A program made the translations under genes and the position numbers. Shown in pieces: positions 1 to 5,651 of a stretch of 11,978 nt of DNA (position 1 is its first letter; every line of letters starts with the position of its first letter). The notes below the pieces were generated by a model. That model saw only the letters and a program-made list of their open reading frames with translations. It had not been told where the DNA came from and made no database searches. Source of the DNA: Chloroflexota bacterium (lineage in GTDB: Bacteria; Chloroflexota; Chloroflexia; Chloroflexales; Kallotenuaceae); the NCBI GenBank assembly GCA_019240175.1, contig JAFAYS010000018.1, positions 1 to 11,978 of the forward strand. Reading direction: 5' to 3'.

Positions 1-218
1 ACATGCAGCCGATCGAGACGCCGCTGGGAGCCGGGCGCGTCTACACGCTGCGCCGCGATCGTTTTCAGCCCACCGGCGGCGAGACCGTGTGGTACGCCCA
101 GCAGGCTATGATCCCGCTTGGCAGCCGCATCGTGTCGGTGTGGGTGAAGGCCGACGCAACTACCAGCGGAGCGCCTACCCCCGAGCTTGCGCGCATGATC
201 GCGTCCTTACAGCTTTGA
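1..218 (+). CDS. C-terminal end of an unidentified protein (5' end outside window)
   Basis: An open frame enters from the left edge and stops at TGA 216-218, giving at least 71 codons. The Met at base 3 is probably internal. The visible protein is soluble and rich in beta-type segments, with a strand-like stretch around VWYAQQAMIPLGSRIVSVWV and an ending TPELARMIASLQL. An ending of the type 'P.L..MI.SL' recalls the last helix of PsbP/LpqN-like or DUF1795-like lipoprotein domains, but that is a weak resemblance from memory and no function is assigned. It is read in the same direction as the SAM operon but is separated from it by about 240 bp of repeats and a strong promoter, so it is probably a separate unit. 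Confidence 0.55.
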   Translation, partial: MQPIETPLGAGRVYTLRRDRFQPTGGETVWYAQQAMIPLGSRIVSVWVKADATTSGAPTPELARMIASLQL

Positions 219-234
219 TAGGCGAGGATGTACT

Positions 235-442
235 GGGTGCAGCAAGCAGCGCCCTTACAGGATCTTGTTCTTTGTTCTTGGTTGAGTCAGGCCCTCACCC
301 CCTGCCCCGAACCTCGGCAGGCTTCTGCCTCGGTTGCGACAGGCGAGGGGAAAATCGGTACTTCGCTGTTCGTTTGTTCCCTTGTCCTCTTGTTCCTTTG
401 TTCTTTGTTCTCTCCCGGTCCTAGGTTCTGGGTTCTGGGTTC
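235..442 (+). repeat. Composite dispersed repeat block, copy 1
   Basis: This gene-free stretch is built from modules seen again at 6869-7165 and in part at 10399-10531. In order: a hairpin module (235-254, arms GGGTGC/GCGCCC around AGCAAGCA); a short TTGTTC tract (264-280); a larger hairpin module (292-349, outer CCCTC/GAGGG, middle AACC/GGTT, inner GGCAG/CTGCC with loop GCTT); a long T/G/C tract of TTGTTC/TTGTCC-like units (about 370-415); and three 7-nt units TAGGTTC, TGGGTTC, TGGGTTC (422-442). No credible gene is visible here; the overlapping frames are short and low-complexity. Confidence 0.85.
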
Positions 443-454
443 TTCGTCCCTCGT

Positions 455-483
455 TTGCGGCACCCTAGGGCATGTGCTATAAT
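455..483 (+). promoter_or_regulatory. Sigma-70-type promoter of the SAM operon
   Basis: TTGCGG at 455-460 is separated by exactly 17 bp from a perfect TATAAT at 478-483, which is preceded by TGC (475-477), an extended -10. Transcription should start near 490, about 20 nt before the first helix of the riboswitch. It lies just after the repeat block. Confidence 0.8.
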
Positions 484-509
484 CGCGGTTCATAAATACA
501 TAACGCGAA

Positions 510-666
510 CTCATCGCGATGGGCGGAGGGACTGGCCCGATGAAGCCCGGCAACCCTGAACGGCGGCGCGAGCCTGGATCGATACTTTGGTAGATCGACC
601 GGCGACGCTCCATCGGACAGAAGGTGCCAAATCCTGCGGCATAGTTGTGCTACGCCGAAAGATGAG
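510..666 (+). promoter_or_regulatory. SAM-I (S-box) riboswitch aptamer
   Basis: The conserved S-box core is present: GGCGGAGGGACTGGCCC (523-539), GATGAAGCCCGGCAACC (539-555), GGTGCCAAATCC (623-634) and GAAAGATGAG (657-666). P1 pairs CTCATC (510-515) with GATGAG (661-666). P3 lies around 570-610, and P4 pairs CGGCATAG (637-644) with CTACGCCG (650-657) with one mismatch. SAM binding stabilises P1. The riboswitch sits directly upstream of mtnA and leads the whole operon, so methionine/SAM abundance should repress transcription into it. Confidence 0.96.
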
Positions 667-708
667 AGGGAACGAAGATCCAGCCTCTCGTAATGAGCGG
701 CTTTTTTT
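664..708 (+). terminator. Riboswitch-controlled terminator and competing antiterminator
   Basis: Terminator: AGCC (682-685), a T/C mismatch, CTC (687-689), loop GTAAT, GAG (695-697), GGCT (699-702), then T through 708. Antiterminator: GAGAGG (664-669) pairs with CCTCTC (684-689). The antiterminator shares GAG 664-666 with the 3' strand of P1 and CCTCTC with the 5' arm of the terminator, so the structures exclude each other. With SAM bound, P1 holds and the terminator forms (OFF); without SAM the antiterminator forms (ON). Confidence 0.9.
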
Positions 709-719
709 ATGGGTGCGCG

Positions 720-1799
720 ATGCGAACGGTATGGTGGGAGCCCGGCGCGGTCTGCTTGATCGATCAAACCAAGCTGCCGCACACACGCGAGACGGTGCGC
801 TGCACAACGGTTGCCGAGACGGCGACGGCGATTACAAACATGATTGTCCGGGGCGCGCCCGCGATTGGCATTACGGCGGCCTACGGCATGGTGATCGCTG
901 CTGAGGCGGCAGCGGCCAGCGATTCTGTTGATCTGATCGGCGAGCTGGCGGCGGCTAAAACCACGCTCGACGCAGCGCGACCGACCGCCGTCAATCTACG
1001 CTGGGCTACCGATCGGATGCTGGCGCTGGCGCATGCGCTGCACGAGCGCACACCGACCGCCGAATTGATCGAGCGGCTGCTCAGCGAGGCTCACGCCATC
1101 CGCGACGAAGACGAGGCGATGTGCTACGCGATCGGTGAGTGGGGCGCGCAGCTGCTGCCCGAGGGCGCGAACGTTCTGACGCACTGCAACGCGGGCGGCC
1201 TGGCGACAGCCGGCTACGGCACTGCGCTCGCGCCGATCAAAACCGCGCACACCCAGGGCAAGCAGGTGCATGTGTTTGTCGACGAGACGCGGCCATTTCT
1301 TCAGGGCGCGCGGCTGACAACCTGGGAGCTGCAAGACGCGGGCATTCCTCAGACCTTGATCACCGATAGCATGGCCGGCTACTTTATGCGCCAGGGCTCG
1401 ATCGACTGTATCATCGTGGGCGCTGATCGCATCGTGGCCAACGGCGATGTTGCCAACAAGATCGGCACCTACAGCCTGGCAGTGCTGGCGCAGGCGCACA
1501 ATATCCCGTTTTATGTGGCCGCGCCGACCTCGACGATCGATCTGAGCATGGCCAGCGGTGATGATATTCCGATCGAGCAGCGCGACCCGCGCGAGGTGAT
1601 GTATCTGGGCGGTCAGCTGCTGGCACCCGAGGGCGTGCAGGCTGCGCATCCGGCGTTTGATGTCACGCCGCACACGCTGATCAAAGCGATTATTACCGAG
1701 CATGGCATTATCGAGCCGCCGTTCGAGACGAATATTCGCCAGATCATGCAGCAGCCAGCGTCAAGTGACGAGCCGTCAGCGGCACCTGCCGGCTCCTAA
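720..1799 (+). CDS. mtnA: S-methyl-5-thioribose-1-phosphate isomerase
   Basis: MtnA converts 5-methylthioribose-1-phosphate to 5-methylthioribulose-1-phosphate in the cytosolic methionine salvage pathway. The 359-aa product fits the family length. It shows RGAPAIG (44-50), THCNAGGLAT with the family catalytic Cys at 156, VGADRI with the catalytic Asp at 236, NKIGTYSLAV (246-255) and PAFDVTP (311-317). I chose ATG 720 because the protein then begins MRTVWWEPGAV, the usual family N-terminus. The in-frame ATG at 693 lies inside the terminator hairpin and adds nine unrelated residues. No clear Shine-Dalgarno precedes 720. The C-terminal 15 residues or so are a Ser/Ala/Pro-rich tail that looks dispensable. 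It is first in the riboswitch operon; the next gene starts 14 nt after its stop. The eIF2B-alpha-like relatives are the only realistic alternative, and the N-terminus argues for MtnA. Confidence 0.96.
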   Translation: MRTVWWEPGAVCLIDQTKLPHTRETVRCTTVAETATAITNMIVRGAPAIGITAAYGMVIAAEAAAASDSVDLIGELAAAKTTLDAARPTAVNLRWATDRMLALAHALHERTPTAELIERLLSEAHAIRDEDEAMCYAIGEWGAQLLPEGANVLTHCNAGGLATAGYGTALAPIKTAHTQGKQVHVFVDETRPFLQGARLTTWELQDAGIPQTLITDSMAGYFMRQGSIDCIIVGADRIVANGDVANKIGTYSLAVLAQAHNIPFYVAAPTSTIDLSMASGDDIPIEQRDPREVMYLGGQLLAPEGVQAAHPAFDVTPHTLIKAIITEHGIIEPPFETNIRQIMQQPASSDEPSAAPAGS

Positions 1800-1813
1800 C
1801 AGCTTAGCCTGCG

Positions 1814-2833
1814 ATGTCACTGCCGTTTCGTCCAAAATGTCAGCCCTTGCAGCTCGGCCCGCTACCATACGTCGATGTAACCGCCGCCTGGAATGCCGTT
1901 CTTCAATACACTCCCGAGCTTCCGGCGCTGCCGCTGCTGATTCGCGAGGGCGAAACACCGGTGACACTTGCGGCGGAGGGCTTTGCCGGCATCAGCGTGA
2001 ATCAGGCCACGGTCACCATCGATCGGGCTGCCGCGCTGAAAGGCCTGGACACGCTCTACGCCGACTATCTGCGCGGAACGACGGCGCATCACGGGCTGGA
2101 GCTGGCGGCGCTACCACGGCTCACGCATATCGAGAGCGCGCTGCGGCGGGTGCAGGCGATCTTTGGCCTGATGCTGGGGCCGGTGAGCCTGGCGCATCTG
2201 ATCGTTGATGAACAGGCCGAGCCGATCATTAACGATCATGAGCTGCTCGACGGTTTGGCCAAGCACTTGTTTTTGCGGCGGCTCTGGCTCAAGAGTATGT
2301 TTGAGCGCACGGGCAAGTCGGCGGTGGTCTGGGTGTACGAGCCGTATTTGAACGTCGTCAGCTCGGCCTTTAGCTCACAGCCGCCCGACGAGATCATGGG
2401 CGCGCTGGATCAAACGCTGGGCTACGAGCAGCCACGGGCGCTGTGGCTGGGTCAGGCCGAGACACTGCTGGCATTGCCCGAGCACTGGCGGATCGACTTG
2501 CTTGGCTTGCCGCTGCCGCAGCCTGAGCAGATCGACCTGATCGGGCCGCGCATTGCCGAGCTGATTAAGCAAAAACGCGGCATCGCCTGGGGCATTGTGC
2601 CGGTGAGCGGCGAGGGCCTGCATAGCGCAACCGCCGGACGACTGGCGGCGCGCTTTGAAAACTGGCTCCGCGCGCTGGAACCGCTGGGCGTCACGCCCGC
2701 CGATGTGCTGGCGACGTCGGTGATCATGCCAGAGGACTCGCTGGCCTATCTTGAGCGCGGCGATGCCGAGCGCGCGCTGGCGCTAACAACCGAGCTATCA
2801 TCGCTGATTCGACAATCATACGGATTGGACTAA
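1814..2833 (+). CDS. MetE-like (cobalamin-independent methionine synthase fold) protein lacking zinc cysteines
   Basis: The 339-aa protein follows the layout of the short, C-terminal-domain-only MetE/UROD-superfamily proteins: LGPLPYVDVTAAW (14-26, matching the family's G(S/P)(L/M)P(H/Y).D), LPALPLL (36-42), GPVSLAHLIVDE (122-133), WVYEPYL (173-179, in place of the family's IDEPYL), GIAWGIVP (256-263) and a closing helix ending LSSLIRQSYG (328-337). True methionine synthases bind catalytic zinc through His/Cys/Glu/Cys. Here the HxC region reads ALWLGQAETL (209-218), and the TPSCG-type Cys site reads IMPEDSL (304-310). The only cysteine is C9, near the N-terminus. I therefore doubt that it transfers methyl groups to homocysteine in the usual way; a binding, regulatory or altered catalytic role is inference. 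It sits 14 nt after mtnA and 61 nt before the adoK start, inside the SAM operon, with no strong ribosome binding site. Confidence 0.7.
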   Translation: MSLPFRPKCQPLQLGPLPYVDVTAAWNAVLQYTPELPALPLLIREGETPVTLAAEGFAGISVNQATVTIDRAAALKGLDTLYADYLRGTTAHHGLELAALPRLTHIESALRRVQAIFGLMLGPVSLAHLIVDEQAEPIINDHELLDGLAKHLFLRRLWLKSMFERTGKSAVVWVYEPYLNVVSSAFSSQPPDEIMGALDQTLGYEQPRALWLGQAETLLALPEHWRIDLLGLPLPQPEQIDLIGPRIAELIKQKRGIAWGIVPVSGEGLHSATAGRLAARFENWLRALEPLGVTPADVLATSVIMPEDSLAYLERGDAERALALTTELSSLIRQSYGLD

Positions 2834-2894
2834 CATCAAAAAACCAGCAGTGAGCGGGGTGCCGCGAGCCTGGCGCTTGAAAAAGGAAGCAACT

Positions 2895-3869
2895 GTGCGG
2901 ATTATCGTCACTGGATCGATCGCTTACGACTATATCATGGTCTTTCCGGGCCAGTTCAAAGATCACATTCTGCCCGATAAAATGCATATCCTGAGCGTGT
3001 CATTCCTGGTCGACTCGCTCAAACGCATGCGTGGCGGCACCGCGCCCAATATCTCCTACAACCTGGCGCTGCTCGGCGAGCGACCGACGATCGTCGGCAC
3101 GGTTGGTGAGGATTTTGCCGAGTACAAGGCCTGGCTGGATGCGCAAGGAGTCGATACGGGCGGCATCAAAGAGATCAGCGGCGATTTCACCTCGTCCTGC
3201 TTCATCAACACCGATCTGCAGGACAACCAGATCACCGCGTTCTACCCCGGCGCAATGGCGCACGCTGTGTCGATCTCGATGCACGACGAGCTCAACCGCA
3301 GCGCCGATCTGGTGGTGATCGCGCCCAATGATCCTAAAGCCATGGAGAAGTACGCCGCCGAATGCACCGAGCTCGGCATTCCCTACCTCTACGATCCATC
3401 GATGCAGGCACCGCGCATGACCGCCGAAGATCTGGAAGCCGGCTTCAAAGGCGCGCGTATTCTCACCGGCAACGATTACGAGTTCGGCATGATGGCCGAG
3501 AAGCTGGGCATTACCGAGGCGCAGCTCCGCCGCCGCGTGCCGATTACGGTGATGACCAGGGGCGAGGCCGGTTCGCTGATCACGGTCGAGGGTGAGGAGT
3601 TCGAGATTCCGATCGCGACACCACGTCAGGTTGTCGATCCTACCGGCGCGGGCGATGCCTTCCGGGCCGGCTTTGTTAAAGGCCTGGCGCGCGGCTTCTC
3701 GTGGCCGGTCGTCGGGCGCATGGCGGCGGTCAGCTCGGTCTACGCGATCGAGCATGCCGGCCCGCAGCAGCACAGCTATACGATCACGGAGTTTGTCGAG
3801 CGCTACCGTGAAAACTTCGGCACTTCGGAAGAAGTGGAGTCGCTGCTCGACGAAACAGTTACGGCTTAG
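2895..3869 (+). CDS. adoK: Adenosine kinase, PfkB/ribokinase family
   Basis: This kinase phosphorylates adenosine to AMP using ATP, removing a product of the AhcY reaction encoded next door. The 324-aa protein has the N-terminal beta strand VRIIVTGSIAYDYIM, the GG motif GGTAPN (47-52), SGDFTSSCF (95-103), and the PfkB anion-hole/catalytic motif DPTGAGDAF (248-256) with catalytic Asp 254. FPGQFKDHILPD, FYPGAMAHA and APNDPKAM resemble the adenosine kinases of Actinobacteria and Chloroflexota rather than ribokinases proper. I chose GTG 2895 because AAAAGGAAG (2881-2889) lies 5 nt upstream and residue 1 begins the fold. An upstream GTG at 2850 would add 15 residues foreign to the family. The substrate is inferred from motifs and from ahcY following 65 nt later. 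Confidence 0.88.
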   Translation: MRIIVTGSIAYDYIMVFPGQFKDHILPDKMHILSVSFLVDSLKRMRGGTAPNISYNLALLGERPTIVGTVGEDFAEYKAWLDAQGVDTGGIKEISGDFTSSCFINTDLQDNQITAFYPGAMAHAVSISMHDELNRSADLVVIAPNDPKAMEKYAAECTELGIPYLYDPSMQAPRMTAEDLEAGFKGARILTGNDYEFGMMAEKLGITEAQLRRRVPITVMTRGEAGSLITVEGEEFEIPIATPRQVVDPTGAGDAFRAGFVKGLARGFSWPVVGRMAAVSSVYAIEHAGPQQHSYTITEFVERYRENFGTSEEVESLLDETVTA

Positions 3870-3934
3870 GTTCACCGCTCAGAACGAGATTCTGAAAACT
3901 GAACTGGTTATATCATAAGGAGAGTTCACGCAAC

Positions 3935-5194
3935 ATGGCGAATTATGACGTAAAAGATCTTGGCCTGGCCGAGGTCGGACGCCAACGGATCGAGTGGGCC
4001 GCGCAGGAAATGCCGGTGTTGAAGCTGATCCGCGAACGATTTGAGAAAGAGCGCCCCCTGGAAGGGCTGAAGATATCGGCGTGTCTGCACGTCACCGCTG
4101 AGACCGCCAACCTGGCGCGCGCGCTGGCTGCCGGTGGTGCCGACATGGTGCTGGTTGCCTCGAACCCGCTGTCGACGCAGGACGACGTGGCGGCGGCGCT
4201 CGTCAACTACGACGAGATCCCGGTCTACGCGATCAAGGGCGAAGACAACGAGACCTACTACAAGCATCTCAAGGCCGCCCTCGATCACAACCCGCAGATC
4301 ACCATGGACGACGGCGCGGACCTGGTGACCGGCATGCTCAAGGAGCGCCGCGACCTGCTGAGCAACCTGGTCGGCTCGACCGAGGAGACCACGACCGGCG
4401 TGATCCGGCTCAAGGCCATGGCCAAGGACGGCGTGCTGAGCTTCCCGGTGGTCGCCGTAAACGACTCGCTGACCAAGCATCTTTTCGATAATCGCTACGG
4501 CACCGGCCAGAGCACGCTCGACGGCGTGATCCGCGCCACCAACGTCCTGATCGCGGGCAAGACTGTGGTTGTCGGCGGCTACGGCTGGTGCTCCAAGGGC
4601 ATCGCCATGCGGTCTAAGGGCCTGGGCGCGGATGTGATCGTCACCGAGATCGATCCGGTCAAGGCGCTGGAGGCCGCAATGGACGGCTTCCGCGTGATGC
4701 CAATGGTCGAGGCCGCGCGCATCGGCGATATCTTCATCACCGCGACCGGCGACATCCATGTGCTGGACGGCGAGGACTTTGCCGTGATGAAGGACGGCGC
4801 GATCATTGCCAACTCGGGCCACTTCAACGTCGAGATCAATATTCCCGACCTGGAGAAGGCCGCCGTCGAGAAGCGCCAGCCGCGCGCCTACATCGATCAG
4901 TATGTGATGAGCGATGGCCGCCGCCTGAACTTGCTCGGCGAGGGCCGCCTGATCAACCTGGCCTCGGCTGAGGGCCACCCGTCGGCGGTGATGGATATGA
5001 GCTTCGCCAACCAGGCGCTGGCCTCGGAGTTCCTGCTGCGCAACAAGGGCAAGCTTGAGCCCAAAGTCTACGCGCTGCCCGAAGAAGTCGATCGTGAGAT
5101 CGCGGCGCTCAAGCTCGCGGCGATGGGCCTCAACATCGACACGCTGACCGCCGAGCAGGAGCACTACCTGAACTCCTGGGAAGAAGGAACCTAA
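3935..5194 (+). CDS. ahcY: S-adenosylhomocysteine hydrolase, archaeal/Thermotoga-type
   Basis: AhcY reversibly splits S-adenosylhomocysteine into homocysteine and adenosine using bound NAD, relieving product inhibition of methyltransferases. The 419 aa include CLHVTAETA (His 52), NPLSTQDD (77-84), DDGADL (125-130), STEETTTGV (148-156), NDSLTKHLFDNRYGTGQS (176-193, with Lys 181 and Asp 185), the NAD Rossmann motif GGYGWCSKG (214-222), NSGHFNVEI (293-301) and GHPSAVMDMSFANQ (347-360). The Rossmann motif is GYGWCxxG rather than the common bacterial and eukaryotic GYGDVGKG, and the usual KPDHYRY C-terminus is absent (it ends YLNSWEEGT). Both mark the archaeal/Thermotoga subgroup, some of whose members prefer S-inosylhomocysteine. 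A good Shine-Dalgarno, AAGGAGAG (3917-3924), precedes the ATG. The adjacent adenosine kinase argues that adenosine is the working product here. Confidence 0.96.
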   Translation: MANYDVKDLGLAEVGRQRIEWAAQEMPVLKLIRERFEKERPLEGLKISACLHVTAETANLARALAAGGADMVLVASNPLSTQDDVAAALVNYDEIPVYAIKGEDNETYYKHLKAALDHNPQITMDDGADLVTGMLKERRDLLSNLVGSTEETTTGVIRLKAMAKDGVLSFPVVAVNDSLTKHLFDNRYGTGQSTLDGVIRATNVLIAGKTVVVGGYGWCSKGIAMRSKGLGADVIVTEIDPVKALEAAMDGFRVMPMVEAARIGDIFITATGDIHVLDGEDFAVMKDGAIIANSGHFNVEINIPDLEKAAVEKRQPRAYIDQYVMSDGRRLNLLGEGRLINLASAEGHPSAVMDMSFANQALASEFLLRNKGKLEPKVYALPEEVDREIAALKLAAMGLNIDTLTAEQEHYLNSWEEGT

Positions 5195-5202
5195 GCAAAT
5201 CG

Positions 5203-5238
5203 CCGGAGACCAATGACCTCGGGGTCATTGGTCTCCGG
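5203..5238 (+). terminator. Perfect 16-bp hairpin after ahcY, no U-tract
   Basis: CCGGAGACCAATGACC (5203-5218) and GGTCATTGGTCTCCGG (5223-5238) form 16 perfect base pairs around the loop TCGG, starting 8 nt after the ahcY stop. No run of T follows (GCATTGG), so it is not a standard intrinsic terminator. It may stabilise the 3' end of the upstream message or attenuate expression of the next gene, whose ATG is 14 nt beyond the stem. Its role is inferred; the structure is directly visible. Confidence 0.75.
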
Positions 5239-5252
5239 GCATTGGTGAGCAT

Positions 5253-5630
5253 ATGCAGCCATACAACCAGCAATACGAAGAGCAGCCGCCATCCTACACC
5301 ATCCCGTCGGGACCGCACGTCAACCCTAGCGCACCCTATGTCGGTAACCAGAAAGACATGCTGTCCTTCATGGCGATGATCGCCGGCGCGGGACTGCTGT
5401 TGAGTTGCATTCCAGGCTTTAGCTGCCTGCTGCCCTTCTTTGCGCTAATTGGCGGCATTATCGGTCTGCGCGGCGCGGATCAGGCAATTAATCCGGGCCG
5501 AACGCGTACCTACTCCTGGGTTGGGATTATCGCGGGCGCAATCTTCCTGCTCGTTATTATCGCGTTCATGGTGTTCTATGGCGCGCTGATCATGGCGGCA
5601 CTTCAGGAAGCCTCGAACCAGGAATTTTAG
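5253..5630 (+). CDS. Small two-helix membrane protein (DUF4190-like)
   Basis: This 125-aa protein has a hydrophilic N-terminus rich in Gln, Tyr and Pro (residues 1-35). Two hydrophobic stretches follow: about 38-69 (Gly-rich, with LLPFFALIGGIIGL, possibly a hairpin) and about 88-115. Between them is a short linker with NPGRTRTYSW (79-88). This is the layout of DUF4190-type proteins, in which a Pro/Tyr-rich cytosolic tail precedes two membrane segments; family membership is judged by eye. GGTGAG (5244-5249) may serve as a weak ribosome binding site. It lies between ahcY and metK, 21 nt before metK, so it is cotranscribed with SAM metabolism, but no enzymatic motif is visible and no function is proposed. 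Confidence 0.8.
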   Translation: MQPYNQQYEEQPPSYTIPSGPHVNPSAPYVGNQKDMLSFMAMIAGAGLLLSCIPGFSCLLPFFALIGGIIGLRGADQAINPGRTRTYSWVGIIAGAIFLLVIIAFMVFYGALIMAALQEASNQEF

Positions 5631-5651
5631 AAATTTCGAAGGACTATAGAG

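Noticed and set aside
422..442. TAGGTTC arrays as a CRISPR or telomere
   Set aside because: Units are contiguous 7-mers without spacers, so not CRISPR. Arrays have only three or four units and are internal to the chromosome, so not telomeric.
693..719. Upstream in-frame ATG giving mtnA nine extra residues
   Set aside because: The ATG lies inside the terminator hairpin of the riboswitch, and the extra residues do not belong to the family N-terminus, which begins MRTVWWE at 720.
2850..2894. Earlier GTG start for the adenosine kinase
   Set aside because: No ribosome binding site there; GTG 2895 has AAAAGGAAG at the right distance and begins the first strand of the PfkB fold.
3888..3916. Possible promoter ahead of ahcY (TATCAT at 3911-3916)
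   Set aside because: The -10 is acceptable, but nothing resembling a -35 lies at 16-18 bp, so I did not annotate it.
3926..5164. 412-codon open frame antisense to ahcY
   Set aside because: Mirror of a GC-rich real gene. Its translation is low-complexity, rich in His, Val, Arg and Gly, and matches no fold, while the + strand has a full AhcY.
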